A model generated the notes under the pieces. That model saw only the letters and a program-made list of their open reading frames with translations. It was not told where the DNA came from and did no database searches. Below, one piece after another: positions 17,404-27,695 of a DNA stretch of 64,000 bases. Where the stretch lies: the NCBI RefSeq assembly GCF_020320395.1, contig NZ_JAEDAH010000091.1, positions 1 through 64,000 on the forward strand, given 5' to 3'. How positions within the stretch are numbered: the stretch's first letter is position 1; the number at the start of each line of letters is the position of its first letter. This DNA is from Thalassolituus marinus. GTDB taxonomy: Bacteria > Pseudomonadota > Gammaproteobacteria > Pseudomonadales > Oceanobacteraceae. The position numbers and the translations under genes were made by a program.

Positions 17404-17675
17404 CATACAGGACGCAGCGAACAATAAAAATAAAAACGCGCCGCAACCTGATACCGGGCAACAATAAAAATAACAAAGCCCGGTTACGACCTGACATAAC
17501 AATAAAAACAACAGGTCTGGATATGAACAAACTGTTTTGAATACACAGCCAACCAGCTGTGAACAATAAGAAAAATAAAGGGCGGGAGCCTGTTTATTCA
17601 AAACAGTCGGTTCACCACAGTAAGCAGTGAGAACGACATGGATCTCCCATAAAAGCCGCCCAGTGCGGCTTTTTG
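17404..17675 (+). ncRNA. CrcZ-type small RNA, copy 2
   Basis: The second non-coding transcript, about 270 nt, ends at a strong terminator before pcnB. Its four A-rich blocks are at 17420-17436, 17460-17477, 17498-17511 and 17562-17579, three of them starting AACAATAAAAA and the last AACAATAAGAAAAA. Block 2 is the loop of an ACCGGGC/GCCCGGT stem (17453-17459 with 17478-17484). Block 3 is the loop of a GACCTG/CAGGTC stem (17488-17493 with 17512-17517). Block 4 lies within a 13-bp long-range stem (ACTGTTTTGAATA, 17531-17543, with its complement at 17595-17607). Multi-copy Crc RNAs (CrcY, CrcX) are known in some pseudomonads; a tandem pair at this locus is the reading here. Confidence 0.75.
17651..17675 (+). 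terminator. Terminator of the second CrcZ-type RNA
   Basis: AAAAGCCGC, CCAGT loop, GCGGCTTTT, followed by T and a further TTT after one G. It isolates pcnB from the sRNA transcripts. Confidence 0.85.
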
Positions 17676-17753
17676 TTTGCCTGTTTACCACCCTACCCGG
17701 TACACTCGCCCGCTTGTTCGCCAGACCTTGCATTATTTGTAAACGGCTAAACC

Positions 17754-19160
17754 TTGATCAAATCACTTTCGAATACCGTAAAAGAGCTGGGCGCAGGCCT
17801 GAAACGCCTGTCCGGACGGAAATCCCGTTCTGAAAAAGTCGAATTGCGCATTATCCCGCGCGACGAGCACAGCATCAGCCGCAGCAACATCAGTGAAAGC
17901 GCACTGAAGGTTCTCTATCGCCTGAATAAAGCCGGCTACCAGGCTCTGCTGGTCGGTGGTGGCGTGCGCGACACACTGCTGGGTCTGAACCCTAAAGATT
18001 TTGACGTGGCGACCAACGCCACTCCGGAACAGGTTAATGCACTGTTCCGTAACTCCCGCCTGATTGGCCGTCGTTTTAAACTGGTGCATGTGGTTTACGG
18101 TCGCGAGGTGATCGAAGTCGCGACCTTCCGCGCACCGCCGACGGATGAACATTCGACCAAAATCGCTGCTACCGGCGATCAGGGCATGATCCTGCGCGAC
18201 AATGTTTACGGCAATAAAGATGAAGACGCGATGCGTCGCGACTTTACAGTCAACGCCTTGTACTACGACATTGCCGATTTCAGTGTGCATGCCTATGCCG
18301 GTGGCTGGGATGACCTGAACAATAAACGTCTGCGTCTGATTGGTGACCCGGAAACCCGTTACCGCGAAGACCCTGTGCGTATGCTGCGTGCCGTACGCTT
18401 CGCCGCCAAGCTGGGATTCTCAATCGAAGCTTATACAGCAGAACCTATCCCGGTGATGGCACCACTGCTGGAGCAGATTCCGGCAGCACGACTGTTTGAA
18501 GAAGTTCTGAAACTGTTCCTGCACGGCCAGGCACTGGAAACACTACGCCTGCTACGCGAATACAACCTGTTTGGCGCCTTATTCCCGGCCACCGAGCAAT
18601 GTCTGCGTGACGACCCGCTGGCACTGGCGATGGTTGAAAATACCATGCGTAACACCGACACCCGTATTCGCGCGGGTAAATCGGTAACACCGTATTTCTT
18701 TATGGCGTCATTAATGTGGCCACCACTGCTGCGGGTCAAAGACGAATTCGAAGCCGCCGGCCTGGCTGCGCATCCGGCGATGCAAAAAGCCGCAGACCGG
18801 GTGATGTCGCAGCAATTGCAGAGCACAGCTATTCCGAAGCGCCTGGCCATTCCGATGCGCGAAATCTGGGAGCTGCAGTTACGTCTGGCGAAAACCAACA
18901 GCCGCAAGGTAACCGAGTTACTCACACATCCGCGTTTCCGCGCTGCTTATGACTTTGTCCTGCTGCGCGAGCAATCCGGTGAAGACCTGAAAGGCATTGG
19001 TGCGTTCTGGACCCGCCTGCAGGAACAGAACCCGGATCTGGTGCCAAGCCGCAGCAGCTTCCGGGAAGAACGTTCAGACAACGACAGCCGCAATGACGGT
19101 GGCCGTCGTCGTCGCCGTCCACCGCGCAAGCGCAACCGCCGTCCACCAAGCGGCAACTGA
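17754..19160 (+). CDS. pcnB: Poly(A) polymerase I
   Basis: A 468-residue class-II nucleotidyltransferase that adds 3' poly(A) tails and so speeds RNA decay. The catalytic region has LVGGGVRDTLLG near residue 66 and KDFDVATNATP with the metal-binding Asp pair near residue 82, followed by RRFKLVHV. The C terminus is a strongly basic tail (GGRRRRRPPRKRNRRPPSGN), typical of RNA binders. I accept the TTG start at 17754, because there is no ATG before the conserved region and the length fits the family; it remains uncertain. Confidence 0.93.
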   Translation: MIKSLSNTVKELGAGLKRLSGRKSRSEKVELRIIPRDEHSISRSNISESALKVLYRLNKAGYQALLVGGGVRDTLLGLNPKDFDVATNATPEQVNALFRNSRLIGRRFKLVHVVYGREVIEVATFRAPPTDEHSTKIAATGDQGMILRDNVYGNKDEDAMRRDFTVNALYYDIADFSVHAYAGGWDDLNNKRLRLIGDPETRYREDPVRMLRAVRFAAKLGFSIEAYTAEPIPVMAPLLEQIPAARLFEEVLKLFLHGQALETLRLLREYNLFGALFPATEQCLRDDPLALAMVENTMRNTDTRIRAGKSVTPYFFMASLMWPPLLRVKDEFEAAGLAAHPAMQKAADRVMSQQLQSTAIPKRLAIPMREIWELQLRLAKTNSRKVTELLTHPRFRAAYDFVLLREQSGEDLKGIGAFWTRLQEQNPDLVPSRSSFREERSDNDSRNDGGRRRRRPPRKRNRRPPSGN

Positions 19161-19167
19161 TTCAGCC

Positions 19168-19662
19168 ATGACCTGCTGTTACATCGGTTTAGGGGCCAAT
19201 ATTGATGATCCTGTGCACCAGCTTGAGCTGGCGCTGCAGGCTTTATCAGCCCTGCCGCAGACAGCATTGGTGCGGGTATCATCCCTGTATGGCAGTCGCC
19301 CGCTTGGTCCGGAAGATCAGCCCGACTATGTGAATGCTGTTGCTGAAATCAACACCCAGCTGGAACCCATGGCTTTGCTCGATGCCCTGCAAAGCCAGGA
19401 ACAACAGCAAGGACGTATCAAACGCCGTCATTGGGGTGAACGCTGTATTGATCTTGATCTGTTACTTTACGGATCACTCACTATGGATAGTGACCGACTG
19501 ACTATCCCCCACAAAGAACTGCACAAACGCAGCTTTGTGGTGGAGCCGCTAAGGGAAATTGCCCCCGGCCTGCATCTGCCCGATGGCACCGCCATCGCTG
19601 AGCTGGAGCCGGAGTTTGGGGGTGAATTGCACCGTATCGGCGCACTTTCAGTTGACTTATAA
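19168..19662 (+). CDS. folK: 6-hydroxymethyl-dihydropterin pyrophosphokinase
   Basis: A 164-residue HPPK that transfers pyrophosphate from ATP to the pterin in folate synthesis. It starts MTCCYIGLGANIDDP, with the family's GLGAN. The core HWGERCIDLDLLLYG near residue 90 carries the metal-binding Asp pair, and LTIPHKELHKRSFVVEPL is typical. It begins 8 bp after pcnB, so it is co-transcribed. A longer open frame extends back into pcnB but does not look like coding sequence. Confidence 0.95.
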   Translation: MTCCYIGLGANIDDPVHQLELALQALSALPQTALVRVSSLYGSRPLGPEDQPDYVNAVAEINTQLEPMALLDALQSQEQQQGRIKRRHWGERCIDLDLLLYGSLTMDSDRLTIPHKELHKRSFVVEPLREIAPGLHLPDGTAIAELEPEFGGELHRIGALSVDL

Positions 19663-19727
19663 CTACCAATCCGCACCATACGCTCCCAGAATGATGCCGC
19701 CCGGCGGCTGTAAACCGGAGGTTGACC

Positions 19728-20537
19728 ATGAGTCCCATCAGTATCCGCACGCTGCAAAATATGAAAGAGCAGCAGGAAAAATTTACTGTCCTGACCGCCT
19801 ACGACGCGACCTTTGCCCAGTTGGCGGCAGACGCTGGCGTTGAAGTTCTGCTGGTCGGAGATTCTCTGGGGAATGTTCTGCAGGGACACGACAGCACACT
19901 GCCTGTTACCGTTGCCGATATGGCCTATCACACAGCGTCTGTTGCCCGTGGTAACCGCCGCGCTGCACGTCCTGCACTGATCATGACCGACCTGCCGTTT
20001 ATGAGCTATGGCACCGTTGAGCAAGGTCTGGAAAGCGCTCGCGCTGTTATGCAGGCAGGTGCTCAGATGGTTAAACTTGAAGGCGACGACTGGCTGGTAC
20101 CGCTGGTTGAAGCGCTGTCTCGTCAGGGCGTGCCTGTGTGTGCCCATCTGGGTCTGACGCCGCAATCGGTGAACAAATTTGGCGGCTACCGTGTTCAGGG
20201 CCGTGATGAAGCGGCTGCCGATGCCATGGTAGAGCACTCACGCGCACTGGCCGATGCCGGTGCCGATATTCTGCTGCTCGAATGCGTACCGAATGCATTG
20301 GCCGAGCGCATCACCCAGGCGGTTAACGTTCCGGTTATTGGTATTGGTGCCGGCGCAGCAACTGACGCCCAGGTACTGGTCATGCACGATATGCTCGGTC
20401 TGAATACCGGCCGCACGCCAAAGTTCGTTAAAAACTTTATGGCTGATGGCCGTAACGTACAGCAAGCCTTCGCTGCCTACGTCGAGGAAGTTAAAGCCGG
20501 CACCTTTCCGGGTGAGGAGCACGGTTTCGCATCATGA
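19728..20537 (+). CDS. panB: 3-methyl-2-oxobutanoate hydroxymethyltransferase
   Basis: A 269-residue PanB that makes ketopantoate from alpha-ketoisovalerate and methylene-tetrahydrofolate, the first step of pantothenate synthesis. Family features: [34 protein letters not shown] with the Mg-binding Asp, [10 protein letters not shown] and [17 protein letters not shown]. The ATG is preceded by GGAGG at 19718-19722. It overlaps panC by ATGA. Confidence 0.97.
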   Translation: MSPISIRTLQNMKEQQEKFTVLTAYDATFAQLAADAGVEVLLVGDSLGNVLQGHDSTLPVTVADMAYHTASVARGNRRAARPALIMTDLPFMSYGTVEQGLESARAVMQAGAQMVKLEGDDWLVPLVEALSRQGVPVCAHLGLTPQSVNKFGGYRVQGRDEAAADAMVEHSRALADAGADILLLECVPNALAERITQAVNVPVIGIGAGAATDAQVLVMHDMLGLNTGRTPKFVKNFMADGRNVQQAFAAYVEEVKAGTFPGEEHGFAS

Positions 20538-21385
20538 TTACCGTTCATACCATTGCTGAGCTGCGCGAGCACGTCCGTGCTGCGCGTCAGGCCGGGCGTA
20601 AAATCGGTTTCGTGCCGACCATGGGTAACCTGCATGCAGGCCATATCAGCCTGATCGAACGCAGCCGCGCGGAAGACTGCTTTACGGTATCCAGCATTTT
20701 TGTGAACCCACTGCAGTTCAACGATAAAGATGACCTCGCACGCTACCCACGCACTCTGCCACAGGACCAGGAAAAGCTGGCAGCGGCCGAGTGTGATCTG
20801 CTGTTTGCTCCGGACGTCAATGAGATGTACCCCAATGGTCAGGACGAGCAGAGCATTGTGCATGTGCCGGTAGTATCCGATGGTCTGTGTGGCGGCAGTC
20901 GTCCGGGACACTTTGATGGCGTATCCACAGTCGTCACCAAACTGTTCAATCAGGTACAACCTGATATGGCGTTTTTCGGCCAGAAAGATTTTCAGCAGGT
21001 TGCCGTGATCCGCAAAATGGTGGCCGACCTGTGTATGCCGATTACTATCGTTGCGGTACCGACCAAACGTGCCGAAGATGGTCTGGCACTGAGCTCACGC
21101 AATGGCTATCTGAGCGCCGACGAGCGCCAGCTGGCGACCGGCTTGTATCAGACACTGAATGAAATCGGCGACGATTTAAGTGCCGGCAAAGATATCACCG
21201 AGCTGCTCAGCGCTGCGCGTAAACGTCTTGATAGCCGCGGATTCCGTACCGACTACCTCGAAATCCGTCGGGTTTCCGACCTGGCTCCGGCGACCGCAGA
21301 CGACCGGGAAGTCGTCATTCTGGGCGCGGCTTTCCTTGGTCCGGCACGCCTGATTGATAATATTCAGGTGGCGTTGAATCACTAA
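20534..21385 (+). CDS. panC: Pantothenate synthetase
   Basis: A 283-residue PanC that joins pantoate and beta-alanine with ATP. The nucleotide-binding [14 protein letters not shown] (HIGH-type motif) is near residue 30, [11 protein letters not shown] follows, and the KMSKS-like SSRNGYLS is near residue 188. Its start overlaps the panB stop (ATGA), so the two are coupled. Confidence 0.97.
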   Translation: MITVHTIAELREHVRAARQAGRKIGFVPTMGNLHAGHISLIERSRAEDCFTVSSIFVNPLQFNDKDDLARYPRTLPQDQEKLAAAECDLLFAPDVNEMYPNGQDEQSIVHVPVVSDGLCGGSRPGHFDGVSTVVTKLFNQVQPDMAFFGQKDFQQVAVIRKMVADLCMPITIVAVPTKRAEDGLALSSRNGYLSADERQLATGLYQTLNEIGDDLSAGKDITELLSAARKRLDSRGFRTDYLEIRRVSDLAPATADDREVVILGAAFLGPARLIDNIQVALNH

Positions 21386-21442
21386 TCTGATTCAGGCATA
21401 CTGCGCCGCCTTATGCCCGAATGGGCAATAAGTGAACAATTC

Positions 21443-21469
21443 CGCCTCTGCGGACTGAGTCCGCAGGCG
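21443..21469 (+). other. Hairpin in the panC-panD spacer
   Basis: TGCGGAC-TGA-GTCCGCA forms a perfect 7-bp stem, extended by CGCC/GGCG after a two-base bulge. No T run follows, so it is not an ordinary terminator; mRNA processing or stability of the panD message is possible. Confidence 0.4.
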
Positions 21470-21503
21470 AAGAGTCGTCCGAACACTCAAGAAAGGGTTT
21501 ACC

Positions 21504-21884
21504 ATGCAATCCATCATGCTCAAAGCCAAGCTGCACCAGGCTCGTGTTACCCACGCCGTGCTGAACTACGAAGGCTCTTGTGCCATTGACGGCAAGTTGC
21601 TGGATCTCGCGGGAATGCGTGAGTTTGAACAGATCCAGATTTACAACATCGATAACGGCAAGCGTTTCACCACCTACATCATCCGTGGTGAAGATGGTTC
21701 TGGCATCATCTCTGTGAACGGCGCGGCTGCTCACATGGCGGATGTTGGCGATCGCATCATCATCTGTGCTTACGGCAACTATGATGAGAGCGAGCTGGCA
21801 ACCTTCAAACCAAAGATGGTGTACATCAACGCCGACAACACCGTCAGCCACACCAGTTTTGATATTCCGGTTCAGGTTGCCTGA
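21504..21884 (+). CDS. panD: Aspartate 1-decarboxylase
   Basis: A 126-residue pro-enzyme that makes beta-alanine from aspartate. It self-cleaves between Gly24 and Ser25, visible in NYEGSCAID at exactly those positions with this start, giving a pyruvoyl cofactor. Other active-site residues appear in [12 protein letters not shown] and NGAAAH. The ATG is preceded by AAAGGG. It completes panB-C-D, and a strong terminator follows. Confidence 0.97.
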   Translation: MQSIMLKAKLHQARVTHAVLNYEGSCAIDGKLLDLAGMREFEQIQIYNIDNGKRFTTYIIRGEDGSGIISVNGAAAHMADVGDRIIICAYGNYDESELATFKPKMVYINADNTVSHTSFDIPVQVA

Positions 21885-21902
21885 TCGCTTGCTGAATCAT
21901 TG

Positions 21903-21941
21903 AAAAACGCCGCTCTGTCATCACAGTGCGGCGTTTTTTTT
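21903..21941 (+). terminator. Terminator after panD
   Basis: AAAACGCCGC and GCGGCGTTTT enclose an inner CTGT-CATC-ACAG stem, with eight T. Confidence 0.92.
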
Positions 21942-22014
21942 GGCCTGCTTTTGCCCATACCGTATACTCAGCCATTATCACCATCTGACGCATACGCTAC
22001 ATCAAGGAACGCTC

Positions 22015-23673
22015 ATGGCCATCCCCGGCAGCCTGACCCAACTGGATATCTGGAAATCCCTGCAGTCACACTATCAGGACATCAAAGATCAGCACATGCG
22101 CGACTGGTTCGCTGCTGACCTCAACCGTTTCGAACGCTTCAATGTGACCGCAGCCGGGCTGACACTGGACTACTCCAAGAACCGTATCAACGACGACAGC
22201 ATGAATCTGCTGATGCAGCTGGCCCGAGTCCGCAACCTGCCTCAGCAGATCAATGCTATGTTCACGGGTGAAGCCATCAACCGCAGTGAGAAGCGGCCGG
22301 CATTGCATACCGCCCTGCGTAACTTCAGTGATCGAGCGATTGTCGTAGACGGCCAGGACATCATGCCGGAAATTCGCGACACAGTGCGCCGCATGGAAGA
22401 GTTCTGCTGGAAAATCCGCCGTAATCAGTGGCGTGGCTATTCCAACAAACCTTTTACCGATGTGGTTTCCATTGGTATCGGCGGTTCTTTCCTTGGTCCG
22501 AAGCTGGCTTCAGGTGCGCTCAAACCATACTGGGACAGCCGCCTGAACATTCATTATCTGGCCAATATCGACGGCTCGCATATCACTGAAATTCTCAAGC
22601 GTCTGGACCCATCGACCACGCTGTTTATTATTCAGTCCAAGTCCTTCGGCACGCAGGAAACCCTGAAAAATGCGCTGGCCTGTCGACAGTGGTTTCTCGA
22701 CAACGGCGGTGAGGAAAGCGATCTGCCGAAGCACTTCACCGCAGTCTCTTCAAACGTCGAGAAAGCCAAAGCATTCGGTATTGCCGAAGAGAACATCTTC
22801 CCTATGTGGGACTGGGTTGGCGGACGTTACTCGCTGTGGTCGGCCATCGGTTTGCCGCTGGCACTGGCCATTGGTATTGATAATTTCCGCGACCTGCTGC
22901 GCGGTGCCTTCGAGATGGATGAGCACTTCCGCACTGCGCCGCTGGAACAGAATATGCCCGTCATCATGGCCCTGCTTGGTGTCTGGTATGTAAACTTCTT
23001 TGGTGTGAACTCACACGCCATTCTGCCGTACGACCACTATCTGCGTACCCTGCCGGCTCACCTGCAGCAGCTCGACATGGAAAGTAACGGTAAGTCCATC
23101 ACCCTTGATGGGAACCCGGTTGATTACAACACCGGTCCGATCATCTGGGGTGGCGTCGGCACCAACGGTCAGCACGCCTTCCACCAGCTGTTGCACCAGG
23201 GCACCCATTTCTCTCCGGCTGATTTCATCATGCCGATGTGCAGCCACAACCCGATTGATAACTTCCATGCCATGCTGGTATCCAACTGCCTCAGTCAGAG
23301 TCAGGCACTGCTGCAGGGCAAATCGGAGGAAGAGGCAATTGAAGAGCTGGTTGCTTCCGGCATGAGCAAGGCTGAAGCCATCGTGCTGGCACCACAGAAA
23401 GTGATTCCCGGCAATCGCCCGAGTAACACGCTGTACTTCCCGAAAGCCAAGCCTCAGACCGTCGGTGCACTGATTGCACTGTACGAACATAAAGTCGCCG
23501 CTCAGGGCATGATCTGGGGGGTAAACTCCTTCGATCAATGGGGCGTTGAACTGGGTAAACAGCTGGGCAACAAGGTACTGGATGCACTGGAGTCGCAAAA
23601 AATACCGCAGCATTTCGATGGTTCCACTAACGGCCTGGTGCGTGCCTTCCACCAGATGCAGAATCTGCTCTGA
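22015..23673 (+). CDS. pgi: Glucose-6-phosphate isomerase
   Basis: A 552-residue phosphoglucose isomerase interconverting glucose-6-P and fructose-6-P. Signature stretches are [34 protein letters not shown], and the PGI signatures [15 protein letters not shown] and [16 protein letters not shown]. The ATG follows AAGGAACGCTC; the frame is open further upstream but across the panD terminator. A GGCCCGG/CCGGGCC hairpin without a T run lies just after it, at 23681-23706. Confidence 0.96.
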   Translation: MAIPGSLTQLDIWKSLQSHYQDIKDQHMRDWFAADLNRFERFNVTAAGLTLDYSKNRINDDSMNLLMQLARVRNLPQQINAMFTGEAINRSEKRPALHTALRNFSDRAIVVDGQDIMPEIRDTVRRMEEFCWKIRRNQWRGYSNKPFTDVVSIGIGGSFLGPKLASGALKPYWDSRLNIHYLANIDGSHITEILKRLDPSTTLFIIQSKSFGTQETLKNALACRQWFLDNGGEESDLPKHFTAVSSNVEKAKAFGIAEENIFPMWDWVGGRYSLWSAIGLPLALAIGIDNFRDLLRGAFEMDEHFRTAPLEQNMPVIMALLGVWYVNFFGVNSHAILPYDHYLRTLPAHLQQLDMESNGKSITLDGNPVDYNTGPIIWGGVGTNGQHAFHQLLHQGTHFSPADFIMPMCSHNPIDNFHAMLVSNCLSQSQALLQGKSEEEAIEELVASGMSKAEAIVLAPQKVIPGNRPSNTLYFPKAKPQTVGALIALYEHKVAAQGMIWGVNSFDQWGVELGKQLGNKVLDALESQKIPQHFDGSTNGLVRAFHQMQNLL

Positions 23674-23810
23674 TCCCGCCGGCCCGGTTGTTTGTACAGC
23701 CGGGCCAAAAGCACTATTCAAGACTGACAATCATCTCTTCTGGCTTGAGAAGACTACATTCCTCGTCTATTCCTGATAGGAAACAATTTAACCTCAATCA
23801 GGACGATGAT

Positions 23811-25430
23811 ATGGGTGCCTTCAAGGGACTGTCTTTACGTTACAAGATTTTTGCCATCGCACTCACGGGCGCTATCGGCTTCGTCGCCTACCTTGGCTAC
23901 TCGGTGTTTGCTCAACAGAACATCGAATCCAGTCTGAAGCACATGGAAGACGTATCCTTTCCTCTGACTGAACAGATAGATCGCAGCGGACTGTTGCTGT
24001 TTCGCCTGCGTAACGAGCTGGCCAATGCCGTAGCCGATATGGATCAGGACAGAGTTACTGATGCAGAAGCGCTGAATGAGCAGATGCAGACCACCCTAAG
24101 CCGTATTGAAGCCCTGCAGCCTGATGGCAATCAGCGGGTCCGACAGCTACGCAATGCATACAGTATTTACTGGCAATCGGCCCACGATATGGCCACCGGC
24201 ATGATTCAGGGCACACTCGACTTTACCCAGCTGGCAGCCAAGGCTCAGAACGCCAACAAAACCTACGATACCTTCAGCAGCCTGCTCGATGAGCTGCGTG
24301 AGACCAACTATCAGGTCTTCTCACAGCAGATTCAGAGCACCAGCCAGCAAAGTCAGAATATGCTGAAGGTCGGTCTGGCAATCGCTCTGCTGGTGATTGC
24401 CATTCTGCAGGGAACCGCCTGGTACATTTCCGGCGTCATCACCGGCATGATCAATCGCCTGGTCAGCTCACTGAGCGACATGGCCACCGGCAAGGGTGAT
24501 CTGACAGTTCGCCTGCAGACCCGGGCAACCGATGAGATCGGCCAGCTGGTTGCGAACTTCAACGGCTTTATCAGTCATCTGCAGCTGTTGGTCAGAGCCA
24601 TGGCCAACCTCAGTATCGGGGTATCCGGCGGCTCCGAACAGGTACTGACGATTGCCACCAAAACCCGCCGCGGCATTGAACAGCAACAAACCGAAATCGG
24701 CATGGTGGCCACGGCCGTCAATCAGATGTCAGCCACCGCCTCTGAGGTAGCAGAAAGCGCCGAAGCCGCTGCCGAAGCTACTGCCAAAGCAACGGAAGAA
24801 GCGGAAGCATCCCGCCGAACCATGACTGCCAATATTCAGGCGATTACCACCCTGGTGGGCGATGTGCAGAAAGCACGGGAAGTCATTCAGGCGCTGGCGG
24901 AAGAAAGCAAACAGATCGGCGAAGCCTCGCGAACGATTCAGGATATTGCCGAACAGACCAACCTGCTGGCGCTGAATGCCGCCATTGAAGCCGCACGAGC
25001 CGGTGAGCAGGGACGTGGCTTTGCCGTAGTCGCAGATGAAGTTCGCACCCTGGCCGGACGCACAGAAGAAACCACCAGCAACATCCAGAGCATTACCGAA
25101 CGGCTGAACCGCAGCATGCAGGCCGCCGTGCAGGTAATGGAATCCAGCCAGCACAATGCCGAAAGCGTGGTCGGTCAGTCACGCGAAGCACAGACATCGC
25201 TGGAAACCATTATGCAGCATGTCGAAACCATCAACGCCATGAACGCTCAGGTCGCCACTGCCGCTGAAGAACAAAGCCAGGTCGCAGCGGAGATCTCAGC
25301 CAATATCGTGCGTATCAATCAGGTGTCGGAAGATACCGTTGCCGAAGCAACGCGCACCTCCGAAGCCTCCGAAGAATTAGCCGAACAGGCAGAACAACTG
25401 CGCAGTATCGTGTACGAGTTCAAGGTTTAG
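23811..25430 (+). CDS. Methyl-accepting chemotaxis protein
   Basis: A 539-residue transmembrane chemoreceptor. TM1 is near residues 12-32 ([20 protein letters not shown]). A helical ligand-binding region of about 150 residues follows, then TM2 ([20 protein letters not shown]), then HAMP. The signalling tip [19 protein letters not shown] is near residue 380 and flanked by methylation helices. No C-terminal CheR-binding pentapeptide is seen (it ends SIVYEFKV). The ligand is unknown. The ATG preceded by AGGACG is chosen over longer in-frame options. Confidence 0.93.
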   Translation: MGAFKGLSLRYKIFAIALTGAIGFVAYLGYSVFAQQNIESSLKHMEDVSFPLTEQIDRSGLLLFRLRNELANAVADMDQDRVTDAEALNEQMQTTLSRIEALQPDGNQRVRQLRNAYSIYWQSAHDMATGMIQGTLDFTQLAAKAQNANKTYDTFSSLLDELRETNYQVFSQQIQSTSQQSQNMLKVGLAIALLVIAILQGTAWYISGVITGMINRLVSSLSDMATGKGDLTVRLQTRATDEIGQLVANFNGFISHLQLLVRAMANLSIGVSGGSEQVLTIATKTRRGIEQQQTEIGMVATAVNQMSATASEVAESAEAAAEATAKATEEAEASRRTMTANIQAITTLVGDVQKAREVIQALAEESKQIGEASRTIQDIAEQTNLLALNAAIEAARAGEQGRGFAVVADEVRTLAGRTEETTSNIQSITERLNRSMQAAVQVMESSQHNAESVVGQSREAQTSLETIMQHVETINAMNAQVATAAEEQSQVAAEISANIVRINQVSEDTVAEATRTSEASEELAEQAEQLRSIVYEFKV

Positions 25431-25486
25431 GATAAAATGGCCGCCTTTTAACGCTGCTCCCCCGAGCACTTAACGGGAAGGCTAAT

Positions 25487-26503
25487 ATGTCTGCTTCACA
25501 CGGCTCCGCGAACGCCTCTTTCCACGCCATAGAATGGCACCACCAGAGCTTACGCCTGCTGGATCAGCGGGTGCTGCCGCATGAACACAAAGTCCACGAA
25601 TACACCACCGCCAGCGCCGTTGCAGATGCCATCCGCGATATGGTTGTGCGTGGCGCACCTGCGATTGGTATCGCAGCAGCCTACGGCTATGCGCTGGATG
25701 CCCTGGCCGGTCGTGATCTGCAGGCCGCCTACAAAGTACTGGCGGAATCCCGTCCGACCGCGGTAAACCTGTTCTGGGCACTGGAACGTATGGCAGGTAT
25801 TGGCAGCGACGACCCGCATGCTCTGGTGGCCGAAGCACGCCGTATTCATGAAGAAGATATCGCCGCTAACCTCGCCATGGGTCAGTTCGGTGCTTCTGTC
25901 ATCGGCGAGAATGCCGTGATTTATACCCACTGTAATACCGGTGCACTGGCAACCGGTGGCCACGGCACGGCACTGGGTGTGATCCGCTCGGCTTACGCCG
26001 ATAACAAGGTGACACAGGTTTATGCCGGTGAGACCCGCCCATGGCTGCAGGGCGCTCGCCTCACCGCCTGGGAACTGATGCAGGATAATATTCCGGTATC
26101 GCTGGTCTGTGATGGTGCTGCCGCACAGCTGTTCAAACGCGAAAAAGTCGACTGGGTTATCGTCGGTGCTGACCGCATCACCGCTAACGGTGATGTGGCC
26201 AATAAAATCGGTACCTACAGTCTGGCAGTACTGGCTAAACACCACGGCATTAATGTCATGGTGGTCGCGCCCACCACCACCTTTGATCCTTCTCTGGCCA
26301 GTGGCGATGACATTCCCATTGAACAGCGCCCTCAGGAAGAAGTAACCAGTCTGTTTGGCCACCCGGTGGCTCCGGCGGGTTGCAAGGCAATTAACCCATC
26401 CTTCGACGTTACGCCTGCAGGCCTGATCGATGTGATTGCTACCGAAAAAGGTCTGATTATGCAGCCCGACGCCGAAAGCGTTGCACTGCTGCTGGCTCGC
26501 TGA
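25487..26503 (+). CDS. mtnA: Methylthioribose-1-phosphate isomerase
   Basis: A 338-residue MtnA, an eIF2B-like isomerase turning MTR-1-P into MTRu-1-P in methionine salvage. [15 protein letters not shown] is in the N-terminal third. The catalytic Cys is in [16 protein letters not shown] near residue 149, and the catalytic Asp in [19 protein letters not shown] near residue 226. The ATG follows GGGAAGG. It is first of the compact run mtnA-B-D-C. No MTA phosphorylase gene is nearby. Confidence 0.95.
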   Translation: MSASHGSANASFHAIEWHHQSLRLLDQRVLPHEHKVHEYTTASAVADAIRDMVVRGAPAIGIAAAYGYALDALAGRDLQAAYKVLAESRPTAVNLFWALERMAGIGSDDPHALVAEARRIHEEDIAANLAMGQFGASVIGENAVIYTHCNTGALATGGHGTALGVIRSAYADNKVTQVYAGETRPWLQGARLTAWELMQDNIPVSLVCDGAAAQLFKREKVDWVIVGADRITANGDVANKIGTYSLAVLAKHHGINVMVVAPTTTFDPSLASGDDIPIEQRPQEEVTSLFGHPVAPAGCKAINPSFDVTPAGLIDVIATEKGLIMQPDAESVALLLAR

Positions 26504-26512
26504 GGAATACCC

Positions 26513-27133
26513 ATGTACAACCAACAGGAATTTGCCCGCGCCGCGCAAGCACTGTGTGACTACGGCCGCATTCTCTACAGCCGCGGCTGGTCACCGGCCA
26601 CCAGTTCGAATTATTCCGTGCGCCTGAATGACCACTGCTGCGCACTGACCAGCTCCGGCAAACACAAAGGCGAACTGACACCAGCGGACATTCTCGCCGT
26701 CGACTGGCAGGGCCAGGCGCTGAGCGCCGGCAAACCATCGGCAGAAACTCTGCTGCATACCCAGCTGTATCAACGTGACGAGCAGATTGGTGCCGTACTT
26801 CACACTCACTCACCGGTGGCTGTGGTACTGTCGCAAATCTGGCCGCAGGACAGCCTGTCGTTAACCGGCTGGGAGCTGCAGAAAGCCTTCGCCGGTGAAA
26901 CCACCCACGAAGATACGGTAACCTTTCCGCTGTTTGCCAACGACCAGAATATTGATCGTCTGTCGGCGCTGGTCGAGAGCCATATGCAAGCGCACGGTCA
27001 GGGCCATGCATACCTGATTCGTGGGCACGGTATCTACACCTGGGGCAAAGATCTGGCCGAATGTTTCCGCCACCTGGAAGCACTGGAAAACCTGCTGGGC
27101 TACCAGCTTGAACTGCTGAAGCTTGGCAAATAA
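26513..27133 (+). CDS. mtnB: Methylthioribulose-1-phosphate dehydratase
   Basis: A 206-residue class-II aldolase-fold dehydratase. Zinc ligands are visible in VLHTHSPVAVVLS and in the later YLIRGHGIYTWGKD. The N-terminal substrate loop TSSNYSVRL and ALTSSGKHKGEL fit the family. It lies 9 bp after mtnA and 9 bp before mtnD, so in one transcript. Confidence 0.95.
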   Translation: MYNQQEFARAAQALCDYGRILYSRGWSPATSSNYSVRLNDHCCALTSSGKHKGELTPADILAVDWQGQALSAGKPSAETLLHTQLYQRDEQIGAVLHTHSPVAVVLSQIWPQDSLSLTGWELQKAFAGETTHEDTVTFPLFANDQNIDRLSALVESHMQAHGQGHAYLIRGHGIYTWGKDLAECFRHLEALENLLGYQLELLKLGK

Positions 27134-27142
27134 GAGGTTCCT

Positions 27143-27688
27143 ATGAGCATCATCCGTATATACAACGAAACTGACACCACCAACCTGCTGTTCACCAGTG
27201 ACCGTCAGAGCCGTATCGCTGAGCGTCTGAACGACATTGGCGTACGCTTCGAACAATGGTCCACTACCAGCACACTGGCCCCCGGCGCCAGCCAGGAAGA
27301 CGTTATTGCCGCTTATCAGGCAGATATCGATCGTCTGATGCAGGAAGATGGCTACCAGACCGTCGATGTTGTCAGCCTTAGTGCCGACCACCCGCAGAAA
27401 GCAGAGCTGCGCCAGAAGTTCCTCAGCGAACACACCCACAGCGAAGACGAAGTGCGTTTCTTCGTTGCCGGCGAAGGGCTGTTCAGCCTGCATGCGGATA
27501 ACAAAGTATTTGAAGTGCTGTGTCAGCAAGGCGACCTGATCAGCGTACCGGCCAATACCCCGCACTGGTTTGATATGGGCCCTAACCCGGGTTTTATCGC
27601 CATCCGCCTGTTTAATAATCCGGATGGCTGGGTCGCCAACTTTACCGATAGCCCGATCGCTGAACGCTTTAACCGTCTGGAAAACTGA
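27143..27688 (+). CDS. mtnD: Acireductone dioxygenase
   Basis: A 181-residue cupin. Metal ligands are in HTHSEDEVRFFVAGEGLF (two His and one Glu) and the downstream TPHWFDMGP His. With Fe2+ it gives the methionine precursor KMTB; with Ni2+ it gives an off-pathway product. Third gene of the salvage operon. Confidence 0.96.
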   Translation: MSIIRIYNETDTTNLLFTSDRQSRIAERLNDIGVRFEQWSTTSTLAPGASQEDVIAAYQADIDRLMQEDGYQTVDVVSLSADHPQKAELRQKFLSEHTHSEDEVRFFVAGEGLFSLHADNKVFEVLCQQGDLISVPANTPHWFDMGPNPGFIAIRLFNNPDGWVANFTDSPIAERFNRLEN

Positions 27689-27695
27689 TTTCGCT

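Noticed and set aside
25431-25486. SAM or other riboswitch before the methionine-salvage operon
   Set aside because: The leader is only 56 bp and lacks the helices of known SAM riboswitches.
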